64,000 nt of DNA from Cytobacillus solani (GCF_001420595.1 NZ_LJIX01000006.1:1243361-1307360); one strand, 5' to 3'; numbered from the stretch's first letter, positions 17,092 through 25,542 are shown. Numbers and translations are program-made. The notes: generated by a model not told the origin, from the letters alone.

Positions 17092-17973
17092 ATGAAAAAA
17101 CAAAAGGGAATGAGTGCGGAAACAGCATATCGTTTGTTTATCTACGTCGCTTTGATTACATTAGCCATTTCAATCATAATCCCTGTTGCATGGGTTTTCT
17201 TAGCCTCGGTGAAGGAAAATTCGGAGTTCTATGGCAGCCCTTGGGCCATGCCTAAAGGTTTCTACTTCCAAAACTTCATTGATGCGCTGGAAAAGGCAAA
17301 CATGGGTACATACATGTTTAATTCCATTTTTGTGACTGCTTTGGCACTGCTGATTTTATTGATTGTCGCTTTGCCGGCAGCCTATGTATTAGCAAGATAT
17401 ACCTTTAAAGGCAGCCGATTCATGAATTCATTGTTCAAAGCAGGGTTATTTATCAATGTGAACTATATTGTTGTTCCGATTTTTTTAATGCTATTGAATG
17501 GGGATACGTTTTTCCGCAGCCAATTTGGAGATAGTTTCTTGTTGGATAATCTATTTATACTTGCTGTCGTTTATGCAGCGACCGCACTGCCATTTACTAT
17601 TTATTTACTTTCCAGCTATTTTCAATCACTGCCATCCACATATGAGGAAGCTGCATTTGTCGATGGGGCAGGTTATTTCAAGACAATGGTTAAAATTATG
17701 CTGCCAATGGCTCGACCGAGCATTATTGCCATTATTTTATTTAACTTTCTTGCCTTTTGGAATGAATACATCATTGCACTTACATTAATACCCGGTCCGA
17801 ACAAGACCTTGCCTGTTGGGCTTATGAATTTAATGGCGGCACAGAAGTCTGCTGCCAATTATGGCCAAATGTATGCGGGAATGGTTCTCGTTATGCTGCC
17901 GACCTTGATTTTATATATCATCGTACAAAAAAAATTGACACAAGGGATGACCCTTGGCGGATTAAAGGACTAG
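17092..17973 (+). CDS. Sugar ABC transporter permease, MalG/UgpE type
   Basis: The 293-residue protein has six membrane helices and an EAA loop YEEAAFVDGAGYFKTMVKIM near residues 184-203. It starts 12 bases after the first permease with GGGGGG upstream. It is the second half of the channel for the binding protein encoded at 14752. The phosphorylase gene follows 10 bases after its stop, which ties transport directly to intracellular phosphorolysis. Confidence 0.9.
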   Translation: MKKQKGMSAETAYRLFIYVALITLAISIIIPVAWVFLASVKENSEFYGSPWAMPKGFYFQNFIDALEKANMGTYMFNSIFVTALALLILLIVALPAAYVLARYTFKGSRFMNSLFKAGLFINVNYIVVPIFLMLLNGDTFFRSQFGDSFLLDNLFILAVVYAATALPFTIYLLSSYFQSLPSTYEEAAFVDGAGYFKTMVKIMLPMARPSIIAIILFNFLAFWNEYIIALTLIPGPNKTLPVGLMNLMAAQKSAANYGQMYAGMVLVMLPTLILYIIVQKKLTQGMTLGGLKD

Positions 17974-17983
17974 GAGGCATATC

Positions 17984-20155
17984 ATGAAAATGAAAAAAGG
18001 ACAAGTAACCCTGCCAAGCGAAGAAAACTTTTTAAAGGAAACAAAGGAATTGATGGAGCGCTGGGGAGCAGATGCGATTCGTGATAGTGATGGAACAAAG
18101 CTGGATTCAGATATTAAACAATTAGATGCGAAGATCTATACGACTTATTTCGTTGCACGGGGTCAAAATGAGTTTGCTAAGAACCATATGGATGAATGCC
18201 AGCAGCTGTACTTGATGAGTACATTCAATACAGCGATATCAGAAAAGCTTGCGATTCATATTATGAAAGGCTATTTCGAAGAACAGTTACAGCCTGATTA
18301 TCTTCATGACCCTAAAAAATATTGGGAAGTCATTGATCGGACAACTGGAAAAATAGTGGATGTGAATGATTGGGAAGTGAATGAAGAGGAAAATCAGGTC
18401 GTGATTACGAATGCTATTCCTTGGCACGAATATACGGTTTCTTTCCTCGTATTTGCGATTTGGGATCCAACTCAAATGTACAATCATATTACGAACAATT
18501 GGGGGGATAAGCCGCATGATATTCCTTTTGATGTGAGGCAGCCGTACTCCAATGAATTTATGAGCACCTATTTAAAACAATGGCTGACAGAAAATCCGGA
18601 TACTGATGTAGTAAGATTTACAACGTTCTTTTATCATTTTACCCTTGTGTTCAATAATCTCGGCAAAGAAAAATTTGTTGATTGGTTTGGGTATGGGGCT
18701 AGTGTGTCAGTAGCTGCATTGGAAGCATTTGAAAAGGAAAAAGGCTACCGTTTAAGACCGGAAGACATTGTTGACCAGGGATATTACAATACTTCGTTTC
18801 GAATTCCAACACCTGCCTTTTTAGATTATATGGATTTTGTCCAAAAGTTTGTTGCTGAAGAAGCGAAAAAACTTGTGGACATCGTTCATGAAAGCGGCAA
18901 GGAAGCGATGATGTTTCTTGGCGATAACTGGATTGGCACAGAGCCTTATGGGAAATATTTTGAAAATATAGGCTTAGATGCAGTCGTAGGCAGTGTCGGT
19001 GGGGGGGCTACACTACGAATGATTGCTGATATTCCACATGTCCGTTATACGGAAGGACGTTTCTTGCCATATTTCTTCCCGGATACCTTCTATGAAGGAA
19101 ATAACCCGGTAATTGAAGCAAATGAAAACTGGCTGACAGCCCGAAGAGCGATATTGCGGAACCCTGTTGATCGCATCGGCTATGGTGGTTATTTAAGTCT
19201 AGCCTATCAATTCCCGGAATTTGTCAACTATATTGAAAAAGTCACTGATGAATTCCGTGAAATTTATGACACAATCAAAGGAATTAAACCATACAGCGGT
19301 CTTAAAGTTGCTATACTGAATTCCTGGGGCAAGCTTAGAACGTGGCAGACACATATGGTTGCCCATGCATTGTGGTATAAACAAATTTATTCTTATTTAG
19401 GTGTATTGGAATCGTTGAGCGGAGCTGCTGTGGAAGTTACGTTCATTAGTTTTGATGATATCATTAATGATGGTGTACCTGAAGATGTTGATGTGATCAT
19501 CAATGCCGGGGATGGGGGGACGGCTTTTTCAGGGGGAGCTAATTGGATGAATGAAAAGGTAGTCACGACTATTAAAGCCTGGATTTATAATGGTGGCGGT
19601 TTCGTAGGAATTGGTGAACCTAGTGCGTATCAGCATGAAGGACATTACTTCCAATTGGCGAATGTCCTAGGTGTTGACAAAGAACTAGGATTCAGTTTAT
19701 CAACAGATAAATATTTTATCACTCCTGTTAAAGAACACTTCATTTCAGCAGATAGCACAACATTCGATTTTGGTGAGGGAATGAAAAATATCTACGCATT
19801 ATCAGAGGAAACGGAAATTATTGAGTTTTCCAATGGAGAAGTTCATCTATCCAGTCATCCATTTGGAGAAGGCAGAGCAGTCTATATAGCGGGCTTGCCA
19901 TATAGTGAAGAAAATACGCGTCTATTAATGAGAGCCTTATATTATGCAGCCCATAAAGAAAAGGAATTCGAAAAATGGCATGCAAGCAACATGTATTGTG
20001 AGATCCATGTCTATCCATCTATTCAGAAAATGGCCATTGTCAATAATTCGATGGAGGAACAAACAACGCTTGTCTATGACGGTCAAGGAAATAAGAAGGA
20101 AGTAACATTGGCACCTAGTGAAATCAGATGGGAGAGCTTTACCAATGAAGGCTAA
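17984..20155 (+). CDS. lnpA: GH112 galacto-N-biose/lacto-N-biose phosphorylase
   Basis: GH112 enzymes split Gal-beta-1,3-GalNAc or Gal-beta-1,3-GlcNAc with phosphate into alpha-galactose 1-phosphate and the free N-acetylhexosamine. The protein has 723 residues, the family length, and no signal peptide, so it acts in the cytoplasm. The sequence fits GH112 throughout: TYFVARGQNEFAKNHMDEC near residue 50, WGDKPHDIPFDV near 170, and GDNWIGTEPYGKYF, whose Asp314 should be the general acid known in the Bifidobacterium enzyme. A glutamine-amidotransferase-like domain (INAGDGGTAFSGG) and a C-terminal beta domain follow. Galactosyl-rhamnose phosphorylases share the family. The GalNAc-type genes downstream favour galacto-N-biose. 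Confidence 0.9.
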   Translation: MKMKKGQVTLPSEENFLKETKELMERWGADAIRDSDGTKLDSDIKQLDAKIYTTYFVARGQNEFAKNHMDECQQLYLMSTFNTAISEKLAIHIMKGYFEEQLQPDYLHDPKKYWEVIDRTTGKIVDVNDWEVNEEENQVVITNAIPWHEYTVSFLVFAIWDPTQMYNHITNNWGDKPHDIPFDVRQPYSNEFMSTYLKQWLTENPDTDVVRFTTFFYHFTLVFNNLGKEKFVDWFGYGASVSVAALEAFEKEKGYRLRPEDIVDQGYYNTSFRIPTPAFLDYMDFVQKFVAEEAKKLVDIVHESGKEAMMFLGDNWIGTEPYGKYFENIGLDAVVGSVGGGATLRMIADIPHVRYTEGRFLPYFFPDTFYEGNNPVIEANENWLTARRAILRNPVDRIGYGGYLSLAYQFPEFVNYIEKVTDEFREIYDTIKGIKPYSGLKVAILNSWGKLRTWQTHMVAHALWYKQIYSYLGVLESLSGAAVEVTFISFDDIINDGVPEDVDVIINAGDGGTAFSGGANWMNEKVVTTIKAWIYNGGGFVGIGEPSAYQHEGHYFQLANVLGVDKELGFSLSTDKYFITPVKEHFISADSTTFDFGEGMKNIYALSEETEIIEFSNGEVHLSSHPFGEGRAVYIAGLPYSEENTRLLMRALYYAAHKEKEFEKWHASNMYCEIHVYPSIQKMAIVNNSMEEQTTLVYDGQGNKKEVTLAPSEIRWESFTNEG

Positions 20156-20312
20156 TATTTTGGTCATCATTAAAATGATTGTATTTATCATCTGTCTTGC
20201 ACTGATTATTATCGGCCAAAAGACAGCCGGAAAGCTTGAATTAGGAATGATGTTAATCGGATTAGCTGGTCTTTTAGCGCTGCTTTATGATTACAATCGA
20301 AAATACATTTAG
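20145..20312 (+). CDS. Small two-helix membrane protein overlapping the phosphorylase gene
   Basis: The ATG at 20145 lies 11 bases before the end of the phosphorylase gene in another frame, with GGGAGAGC 8 bases upstream inside that gene. The 55-residue product has two hydrophobic helices (IIKMIVFIICLALIIIGQ and MLIGLAGLLALLYDY) and a basic C-terminus. It is translationally coupled and the last gene before the operon terminator, so it probably belongs to the importer. It could be a small subunit or stabiliser, but I cannot assign a function. Confidence 0.7.
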   Translation: MKANILVIIKMIVFIICLALIIIGQKTAGKLELGMMLIGLAGLLALLYDYNRKYI

Positions 20313-20316
20313 AGAG

Positions 20317-20367
20317 TAAAACTTTATTGAGGTGATTTAACATTTCAATAAAGTTTTATTTTTTTTA
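20317..20367 (+). terminator. Terminator of the phosphorylase operon
   Basis: TAAAACTTTATTGA (20317-20330) and TCAATAAAGTTTTA (20345-20358) form a perfect 14-bp stem followed by eight T. Confidence 0.9.
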
Positions 20368-20401
20368 TAGTATCAGAATTTATAACTTAGGAGTTAGAGA
20401 A

Positions 20402-20556
20402 TTGTCTAGCTCCAGCGCCTATCGCCTATCAAACTTCAGGTCCCCTCCGCAACGATTGCGTCAACATCGGTTTGCTCTCGCTCACCGTGTTTCCTTTATC
20501 GAAAGAACCGGCCCTTCCAGTTTGTACGGCGATGACCAAGGCGCTTACGCTTTTCT
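20402..20556 (+). repeat. Dispersed intergenic repeat, copy B
   Basis: The copy begins TTGTCTAGCTCCAGCGCC and ends GACCAAGGCGCTTACGC, sharing most of its length with the copies at 4088 and 48396. It again lies just downstream of a terminator. It fills most of the gap between the small membrane gene and gntR. Confidence 0.9.
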
Positions 20557-20561
20557 TTTAC

Positions 20562-20597
20562 TTGTTGGGTTGACACGATAAGGGTCAATGATATAAT
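20562..20597 (+). promoter_or_regulatory. gntR promoter with TTGTTGGGTTGACA operator-like motif
   Basis: TTGACA (20570-20575), a 16-base spacer and TATAAT (20592-20597) make a near-perfect promoter. The -35 box is the right end of TTGTTGGGTTGACA, a motif repeated in this island. GTCAA at 20584 also mirrors TTGAC at 20570. The arrangement suggests autorepression. Confidence 0.7.
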
Positions 20598-20633
20598 TTG
20601 TTAAAAGAATGTTTGGAAGGCAGGCTTAGGATA

Positions 20634-21365
20634 ATGGAACCATTGCAGCATGACAGTGTCATCCCGCTTTATCACCAATTAATGGAGAGATTGAAGGGGG
20701 CGATTCAGGACGGTCAGTGGACACATGAAGATAAAATTCCATCTGAGAACCAACTGATGGAACAATTCGGTGTAAGCCGAAACACGGCGAAAAAAGCAAT
20801 TGAGGAGCTAGTACAGGAAGGCATCCTTTATCGAATCCAAGGAAAAGGTACATTTGTGGCAAAGCCAAAATTGCAGCAGTCATTAATGGGATTTTATAGT
20901 TTTAGCAAAGTATTAAAAGAAAAAGGAATGAACCCAAAGGATATCATTCTAAAAATAGAGGAATCTAAACCAACTGCAAAAATTAGAGAAGCGCTGATGC
21001 TTGGAAAAAATGATCATGTGATAGAAATGAAACGTCTTCGTTGCGCTAATAATGAGCCTTATATTTTGGAATCATCTTTTATTCCTAAAAGGATTGTTTC
21101 TGAAATCGATCACCTAAAAAAAGTTGGTGAAATCTCTTTATATGATTTATTTGCCCAGCAATTTAATATCGTAGTAACGAGAGCAAAAGAGGCATTTGAA
21201 CCCGTTCTTATTCGTTCTGAAGAAAGTGAGTACCTTCAAACGGAAGAGGGTCGCCCAGCACTGCTGCTCGAACGAACTGCCTATGATATGAATGGAGTGC
21301 CTGTTGAATTTTGTGTATCTATTGTACGAGGCGACCGCTGCCGTTTTTACACAGAGCTAACATAA
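20634..21365 (+). CDS. GntR/HutC-family regulator of amino-sugar genes (NagR/YvoA-like)
   Basis: An N-terminal winged helix (about residues 10-75: PLYHQLMERLKGAIQ, PSENQLMEQFGVSRNTAKKA, GTFVAKP) is joined to a C-terminal UTRA ligand domain (about 95-240: LERTAYDMNGVPVEF). I start at the ATG at 20634, giving 243 residues, the length of B. subtilis NagR/YvoA; a TTG 36 bases upstream is the ORF limit. YvoA-type regulators sense GlcNAc-6-P or GlcN-6-P. Here a GalNAc phosphate is an equally reasonable ligand. The repeated TGTTGGGTTG motif is its most likely binding site. Confidence 0.85.
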   Translation: MEPLQHDSVIPLYHQLMERLKGAIQDGQWTHEDKIPSENQLMEQFGVSRNTAKKAIEELVQEGILYRIQGKGTFVAKPKLQQSLMGFYSFSKVLKEKGMNPKDIILKIEESKPTAKIREALMLGKNDHVIEMKRLRCANNEPYILESSFIPKRIVSEIDHLKKVGEISLYDLFAQQFNIVVTRAKEAFEPVLIRSEESEYLQTEEGRPALLLERTAYDMNGVPVEFCVSIVRGDRCRFYTELT

Positions 21366-21369
21366 ATGA

Positions 21370-21403
21370 ATACTCATAGCATTTTGGCTATGAGTATTTT
21401 TTT
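21370..21403 (+). terminator. Terminator after gntR
   Basis: ATACTCATAGC (21370-21380) and GCTATGAGTAT (21387-21397) form a perfect stem with seven T after it. Its core ACTCATAG/CTATGAGT recurs in the terminator at 27468. Confidence 0.9.
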
Positions 21404-21449
21404 ATCAAGAGATCTTAAAAATGTGGAGGAAAAATGGTTTATTTTTTAG

Positions 21450-21487
21450 TTGTTGGGTTGACAGGTTAATATTGAAGAGTTTATATT
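21450..21487 (+). promoter_or_regulatory. Promoter with TTGTTGGGTTGACA motif before the LacI gene
   Basis: TTGTTGGGTTGACA (21450-21463) repeats the gntR promoter element exactly over 14 bases. TTGACA is followed after 18 bases by TATATT (21482). It points towards the lacI-type gene 250 bases away, implying a long leader. Confidence 0.6.
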
Positions 21488-21570
21488 TATATTACTTAAA
21501 ATTTTCTGTTAACAAGAAAAGGTTTTTTTAAAAAAACTAATTAAGTAGAAGTTCATTTTTTTTTATTAAC

Positions 21571-21590
21571 CTTGTACCTACAACCCAACA
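21571..21590 (-). promoter_or_regulatory. Inverted copy of the TGTTGGGTTG motif
   Basis: CTTGTACCTACAACCCAACA carries the reverse complement of the 10-base core. A near twin lies at 27507-27526. Both are about 120-150 bases downstream of a direct copy, as expected for paired operators. Confidence 0.5.
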
Positions 21591-21661
21591 GCAAAATTGG
21601 TAGTAGATTCATATTATGCATAGAAATAAAACGACTCTTAAAATATTTATAAAATTCAAAA

Positions 21662-21710
21662 GATCTTTCTTAAATAGGATAAAAATTTGGTATCCTATTT
21701 AAGAAGGATC
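21662..21710. promoter_or_regulatory. Long inverted repeat in the leader of the LacI-family gene
   Basis: GATCTTTCTTAAATAGGATA (21662-21681) and its inverse complement (21691-21710) form 20-bp arms with one mismatch around 9 bases. It ends 30 bases before the GTG start, with no T tract. It is either a large operator or a stable mRNA hairpin close to the ribosome site. Confidence 0.7.
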
Positions 21711-21740
21711 ATAAGTACATAATTAAGAGGTGTTTTATCA

Positions 21741-22790
21741 GTGACAAGATTGAAGGATATTGCGGAATATGTAGGCGTTTCTATCTCTACTGTTTCGAGA
21801 GTCATTCAAAACGATCAGACTCGAAATGTTAACCAGGAAACAAAAGCGAAAATTTGGGAAGCTGTTAAGGAGTTAGGGTATGTGCCAAATAAGCATGCTC
21901 GAAATTTAGTTGCTAACAAGCAAGAGAAGAATAGTATAAGAACAATGAAAATTGGATGGGTAGCGAATCCAAAACAAGCAGAAATGAATCCATATTTTGC
22001 AACGATTTATACAGGTATTCGTGATGCATTAGCCAAAAATGATTACAGCTTGATTAGTATTACCAAGGACGAGCTAGAAAATGAGGCTCTGCTTCTCAAG
22101 ACCATTCATGAGTTGGGGATTGAAGGACTGCTTCTTATCGATCAGATTGATTGCAGTATTATCGAATATATTCAACAAAATATACCTGTAGTTGGATTAG
22201 ATTTTTTTTACACGGATAAAAATATAGCGACCGTGGATTATGATCGTGAGGCTGCGGTCACAATGGTGGTAAAGCACTTAGTTGATCAAGGTCATAAAGA
22301 CATTGGCTTTATTGGTGGAGGCATGAATGAAACGTTAGAAGGTCTGTATGCTGAACACCGTTTCAAAGGATTTCAACACGGCATGGAAGATGCAGGGTTG
22401 ACCATTCGGCCCGAATGGATCATACATACAAAGTGGAAAATGGAAAATAGCTATAAAAAAATGGGAAGTTTGATTAAAGAAGAGCCGCTGCATTTGCCAA
22501 CCGCAATGGTGTGTGCGAGTGACTTAATGGCTATCGCTGCGATGAGAGCTGCTAGAGAGAATGAGCTTAGAATTCCAGATGATATCGCTTTCTTTGGGGT
22601 TGACAATATTGAAATGAGTAAATATTCATCCCCACAGCTCTCAACGGTTGAAATCCCAAAATATGAAATGGGAAGAATAGCAGCGAAAACTATTATGGAA
22701 ATGGTAGAAGGGAAAATTAACCTTCCAATAAAGATTATTATGCCTTTTGAATTAGTCCTTCGGGAATCATCTAACATAAAACGAACCTAA
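21741..22790 (+). CDS. LacI-family transcriptional regulator
   Basis: A GTG start at 21741 has AAGAGGTG upstream. The N-terminal helix-turn-helix reads LKDIAEYVGVSISTVSRVIQ, with the hinge VPNKHARNL. The 349-residue protein then has a periplasmic-binding-like sugar domain (GLDFFYTDKNIATVDYDREA, IGFIGGGMNETLEG, ICPDDIAF-like RIPDDIAFFGVDNIEMSKY). It precedes an oxidoreductase gene and the second sugar importer and probably represses them. Candidate operators are the inverted repeat in its leader and AAACGTTT at 22818. Confidence 0.9.
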   Translation: MTRLKDIAEYVGVSISTVSRVIQNDQTRNVNQETKAKIWEAVKELGYVPNKHARNLVANKQEKNSIRTMKIGWVANPKQAEMNPYFATIYTGIRDALAKNDYSLISITKDELENEALLLKTIHELGIEGLLLIDQIDCSIIEYIQQNIPVVGLDFFYTDKNIATVDYDREAAVTMVVKHLVDQGHKDIGFIGGGMNETLEGLYAEHRFKGFQHGMEDAGLTIRPEWIIHTKWKMENSYKKMGSLIKEEPLHLPTAMVCASDLMAIAAMRAARENELRIPDDIAFFGVDNIEMSKYSSPQLSTVEIPKYEMGRIAAKTIMEMVEGKINLPIKIIMPFELVLRESSNIKRT

Positions 22791-22805
22791 GTGGTTCTTT
22801 TTTTA
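22783..22805 (+). terminator. Short terminator at the end of the LacI gene
   Basis: GAACC (22783-22787) in the last codons pairs with GGTTC (22793-22797), followed by eight T. The stem is short, so read-through into the next gene is likely. Confidence 0.55.
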
Positions 22806-22813
22806 AAAGTAAA

Positions 22814-22830
22814 TGGAAAACGTTTGGCTA
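22814..22830. promoter_or_regulatory. Candidate LacI-type operator before the oxidoreductase gene
   Basis: TGGAAAACGTTTGGCTA centres on the palindrome AAACGTTT with a CG step, typical of LacI/GalR-family sites. It lies 46 bases before the next ATG. It matches the CcpA cre pattern only on one side. Confidence 0.4.
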
Positions 22831-22875
22831 AAATGAGGAAAATAATCGGAAAACGAAAGATAAGGAGATTTTAAC

Positions 22876-24159
22876 ATGAAACCATTAACAGCGATTATTA
22901 TCGGAGCTGGTGATAGAGGAGTAAGAGCCTATGCACCATACGCGCAGAATTACCCAAATGAACTAAAAATCATTGGTGTTGCAGAGCCGAATATGGAAAG
23001 AAGAACCAAATTACAACAAGCACATACGATTTCCGATGAATTTTGTTTTGAATCATGGGAAGAAGTATTCAGCCTGGAAAGAAAAATTGCAGATATCGCG
23101 ATTATTTGTACACTGGACCGCAATCATTTTAAGCCAACCATGAAAGCGCTGGAACTGGGTTATCATATTTTGCTGGAAAAACCGATGTCCCCAGATCCAA
23201 AGGAATGCATCGTGATGGAACAGGCAGCCAAAAAGTATAATCGGCAGCTTACCATATGCCATGTATTAAGGTATACGGAATTTTGGGCCACGATTAAAAA
23301 GGTGATTTCCTCAGGAGAAATCGGCGAGATCGTATCGCTTCAATTAAATGAAAATGTAGAAGTGATGCATATGTCTCATAGCTTTGTACGAGGCAATTGG
23401 AATAATAAAGAAAAATCAAGTCCAATGATTTTGCAAAAGTCATGTCATGATATGGATATTATTTCTTTTGTGATTGGTAAGGATTGCAAACGTGTAAGTT
23501 CTTATGGTTCCCTTATGCATTTTAAGGAAGAGAATGCACCAATTGGAGCACCAAAGAGATGTTTAGATGGCTGCCCAGTTGAACATGAATGCCCATTCCA
23601 TGCTGGAAGATATTACCTCGGTGAAGGCAAAGGGTGGGCAAAGAAGTTTACAGAGGATTATACGAATGAAGGAATTATTAAAGCATTAAATGAAACCTCA
23701 TACGGAAAATGTGTGTATCACTCAGATAATAATGTAGTAGACCATCAAGTAGTCAATATGGAATTCGAGGGTGGAGCAACAGCTACATTCAGCATGTGCG
23801 GCTTTACTAGAGAGCAAACGCGCATTGTTCAAATCATGGGAACAAAAGGGGAAATACGTGGAAATATGGATGAAAACCAAATTTCTATTTTTGATTTTCT
23901 TACCAAACATGAAACGATCATCAAATTTGACAATCCAATTGGCGGGCATGGGGGTGGTGATAACGGCATAATCAGAACTTTCTTAAGAGAAGTTCGATCT
24001 GGAAGTGAGGAAGGCAGTGTTTCTTCAGCATCTGCTTCAGTAAGAAGCCATCTAATGGCATTTGCAGCGGAAGAGTCAAGATTAAAACAAGGTCAATCGA
24101 TTAATATTGACGATTATTATGCAAGTTTAGCAGCTAATTCCACAAGTAATATCAATTGA
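22876..24159 (+). CDS. Gfo/Idh/MocA-family NAD-dependent oxidoreductase
   Basis: The 427-residue protein starts with a Rossmann fold (IIIGAGDRGVRAYAPYA), then the family EKPM motif in HILLEKPMSPDP. A substrate-domain stretch CHDMDIISFVIG supplies the likely catalytic His/Asp. A cysteine cluster, RCLDGCPVEHECPFHAG (about 235-251), looks structural or metal-binding. There is no signal peptide. Members of this superfamily oxidise sugars and some (such as GH109) cleave alpha-N-acetylgalactosaminides through a 3-keto intermediate. Its place beside a sugar importer and GalNAc genes makes either a glycosidase or a sugar dehydrogenase reasonable. The sequence alone does not decide. Confidence 0.8.
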   Translation: MKPLTAIIIGAGDRGVRAYAPYAQNYPNELKIIGVAEPNMERRTKLQQAHTISDEFCFESWEEVFSLERKIADIAIICTLDRNHFKPTMKALELGYHILLEKPMSPDPKECIVMEQAAKKYNRQLTICHVLRYTEFWATIKKVISSGEIGEIVSLQLNENVEVMHMSHSFVRGNWNNKEKSSPMILQKSCHDMDIISFVIGKDCKRVSSYGSLMHFKEENAPIGAPKRCLDGCPVEHECPFHAGRYYLGEGKGWAKKFTEDYTNEGIIKALNETSYGKCVYHSDNNVVDHQVVNMEFEGGATATFSMCGFTREQTRIVQIMGTKGEIRGNMDENQISIFDFLTKHETIIKFDNPIGGHGGGDNGIIRTFLREVRSGSEEGSVSSASASVRSHLMAFAAEESRLKQGQSINIDDYYASLAANSTSNIN

Positions 24160-24198
24160 GTACCGCTTATAAGGACGTAGATGTTTTGGAGTATTTGA

Positions 24199-24215
24199 TT
24201 TAATAGTCTATTAAA
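24199..24215. promoter_or_regulatory. Palindrome before the second binding-protein gene
   Basis: TTTAATAG and CTATTAAA are exact inverse complements around a single T, 24 bases upstream of the ATG. It may be an operator or a 5' mRNA hairpin. Confidence 0.4.
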
Positions 24216-24239
24216 CTACATTGAAAGAAGGGGAAAGAG

Positions 24240-25484
24240 ATGAAAAAGTGGCTAATGATGCTAGTAACAGTAATGATAGGATTCATCGTGTTAGCTGGGT
24301 GCAGTAATGATGACGCTGCATCTGGAGATGGGAAGGTAGAAATTACATATGGATTTTGGGATAAGAAACAAGTCCCTGCCATTGATGAAATTATCAAATC
24401 ATTCAACGAAAAATATCCTGACATTAAAGTGAAGACGGAAATTACTCCTTATGGTCAATATTTTCAAAAGCTAGAAACGGCTGCAACAGGTTCTGCATTG
24501 CCGGATGTTATGTGGATGAATGGTGCTCATGTGAATCAATATGCTGATGGAAAAGTAATCCTTCCGCTTACTGATCTTGCAAAAAAAGATAATTATAGCT
24601 TGGATAATTACCCTGAATCATTAATCGAACTCTATACAGTGAATGAAGACATTTACGGTATTCCAAAAGACTTGGATACAACTGGTTTATGGTATAACAA
24701 AAAAATCTTTGATGAAGCTGGAGTTCCATATCCAGATGATACATGGGATTGGGATAAGTTAAAAGAGGTTGCAAAAAAATTAACAAATAAAGAAAAAGGG
24801 ATATGGGGTTATGCAGCTTTAATGGGCAACCAAGGCGGCTATTATGATTTCATCTGGCAAAATGGCGGATATATTATTTCTGAGGATGGAAAGTCTGTCG
24901 GATTTGATCAGCCAGAAGCAATAGAAGCTCTTAAGTACAATGTTAGTTTCATTGAGGAAGGCTTATCACCAACACAAGCGCAAATGACAGAAACGGCTGC
25001 TTCTGAATTATTCTCATCTGGCAAAATTGCGATGATGTTTGATGGTCCTTGGATGGTTCCAGAGTATAAAAAAAATCCGGATGTAGATGTAGCTGTTGTC
25101 CCTAAGGGAAAACAGCGTGCAGTCGCTATTCATGGACTAGCCAATGTAATTGCTGCTAATACAAAACATAAAGATGCTGCATGGAAGTTTGTTCAATTCC
25201 TGGGCTCTAAGGAGGCAGCAGAAATATTTGCTGCTACTGGAACAGTTATTCCTGCTTACAATGGTACACAAGATGCTTGGAAACAAGCTGTTCCAACGAT
25301 AAATCTTCAAGCATTTATTGATGGAATTGAATATTCTGTTCCATTGCCTAGTGTGAAAAGCACAGGGGAAATTTGGCAGTATGAAATCGATGTCCTTAAA
25401 AAAGCTTGGAGTGAGGAAGTAAGTGTTGAAGATGCAGTAAAAGAGTTAACGAAGAAGGCGAATGAATCACTATCTAATGAATAA
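24240..25484 (+). CDS. Sugar ABC transporter substrate-binding lipoprotein (second importer)
   Basis: The 414-residue protein has a lipoprotein signal ending VLAGC (Cys about 21) and the family 1 solute-binding pattern (ITYGFWDKKQVPAIDEIIKS, SALPDVMWMNGAHVNQYADG, GLWYNKKIFDEAGVPYPDDT, AMMFDGPWMVPE). The ATG at 24240 has AAAGAAGGGG upstream. Two permease genes follow, then the amino-sugar catabolic genes. The substrate may be GalNAc, a glycopeptide-derived sugar, or the product or substrate of the adjacent Gfo/Idh/MocA enzyme. No ATPase gene accompanies it. Confidence 0.88.
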   Translation: MKKWLMMLVTVMIGFIVLAGCSNDDAASGDGKVEITYGFWDKKQVPAIDEIIKSFNEKYPDIKVKTEITPYGQYFQKLETAATGSALPDVMWMNGAHVNQYADGKVILPLTDLAKKDNYSLDNYPESLIELYTVNEDIYGIPKDLDTTGLWYNKKIFDEAGVPYPDDTWDWDKLKEVAKKLTNKEKGIWGYAALMGNQGGYYDFIWQNGGYIISEDGKSVGFDQPEAIEALKYNVSFIEEGLSPTQAQMTETAASELFSSGKIAMMFDGPWMVPEYKKNPDVDVAVVPKGKQRAVAIHGLANVIAANTKHKDAAWKFVQFLGSKEAAEIFAATGTVIPAYNGTQDAWKQAVPTINLQAFIDGIEYSVPLPSVKSTGEIWQYEIDVLKKAWSEEVSVEDAVKELTKKANESLSNE

Positions 25485-25486
25485 AG

Positions 25487-25521
25487 AAGTGAAGGGAAGA
25501 ATTTATTTCTTCTCTTCACTT
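25487..25521 (+). other. Stem-loop between second binding-protein and permease genes
   Basis: AAGTGAAGGGAAGAA (25487-25501) and TTCTTCTCTTCACTT (25507-25521) form 15-bp arms with one G-T pair around 5 bases. It sits where the first importer operon also has a hairpin. Confidence 0.6.
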
Positions 25522-25542
25522 TCCTTAAAAGGAGGGAATAAA

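Noticed and set aside
25462-25542. N-terminal extension of the second MalF-type permease
   Set aside because: It overlaps the binding-protein gene end and the 25487-25521 hairpin; AAAGGAGGG clearly serves the GTG at 25543.
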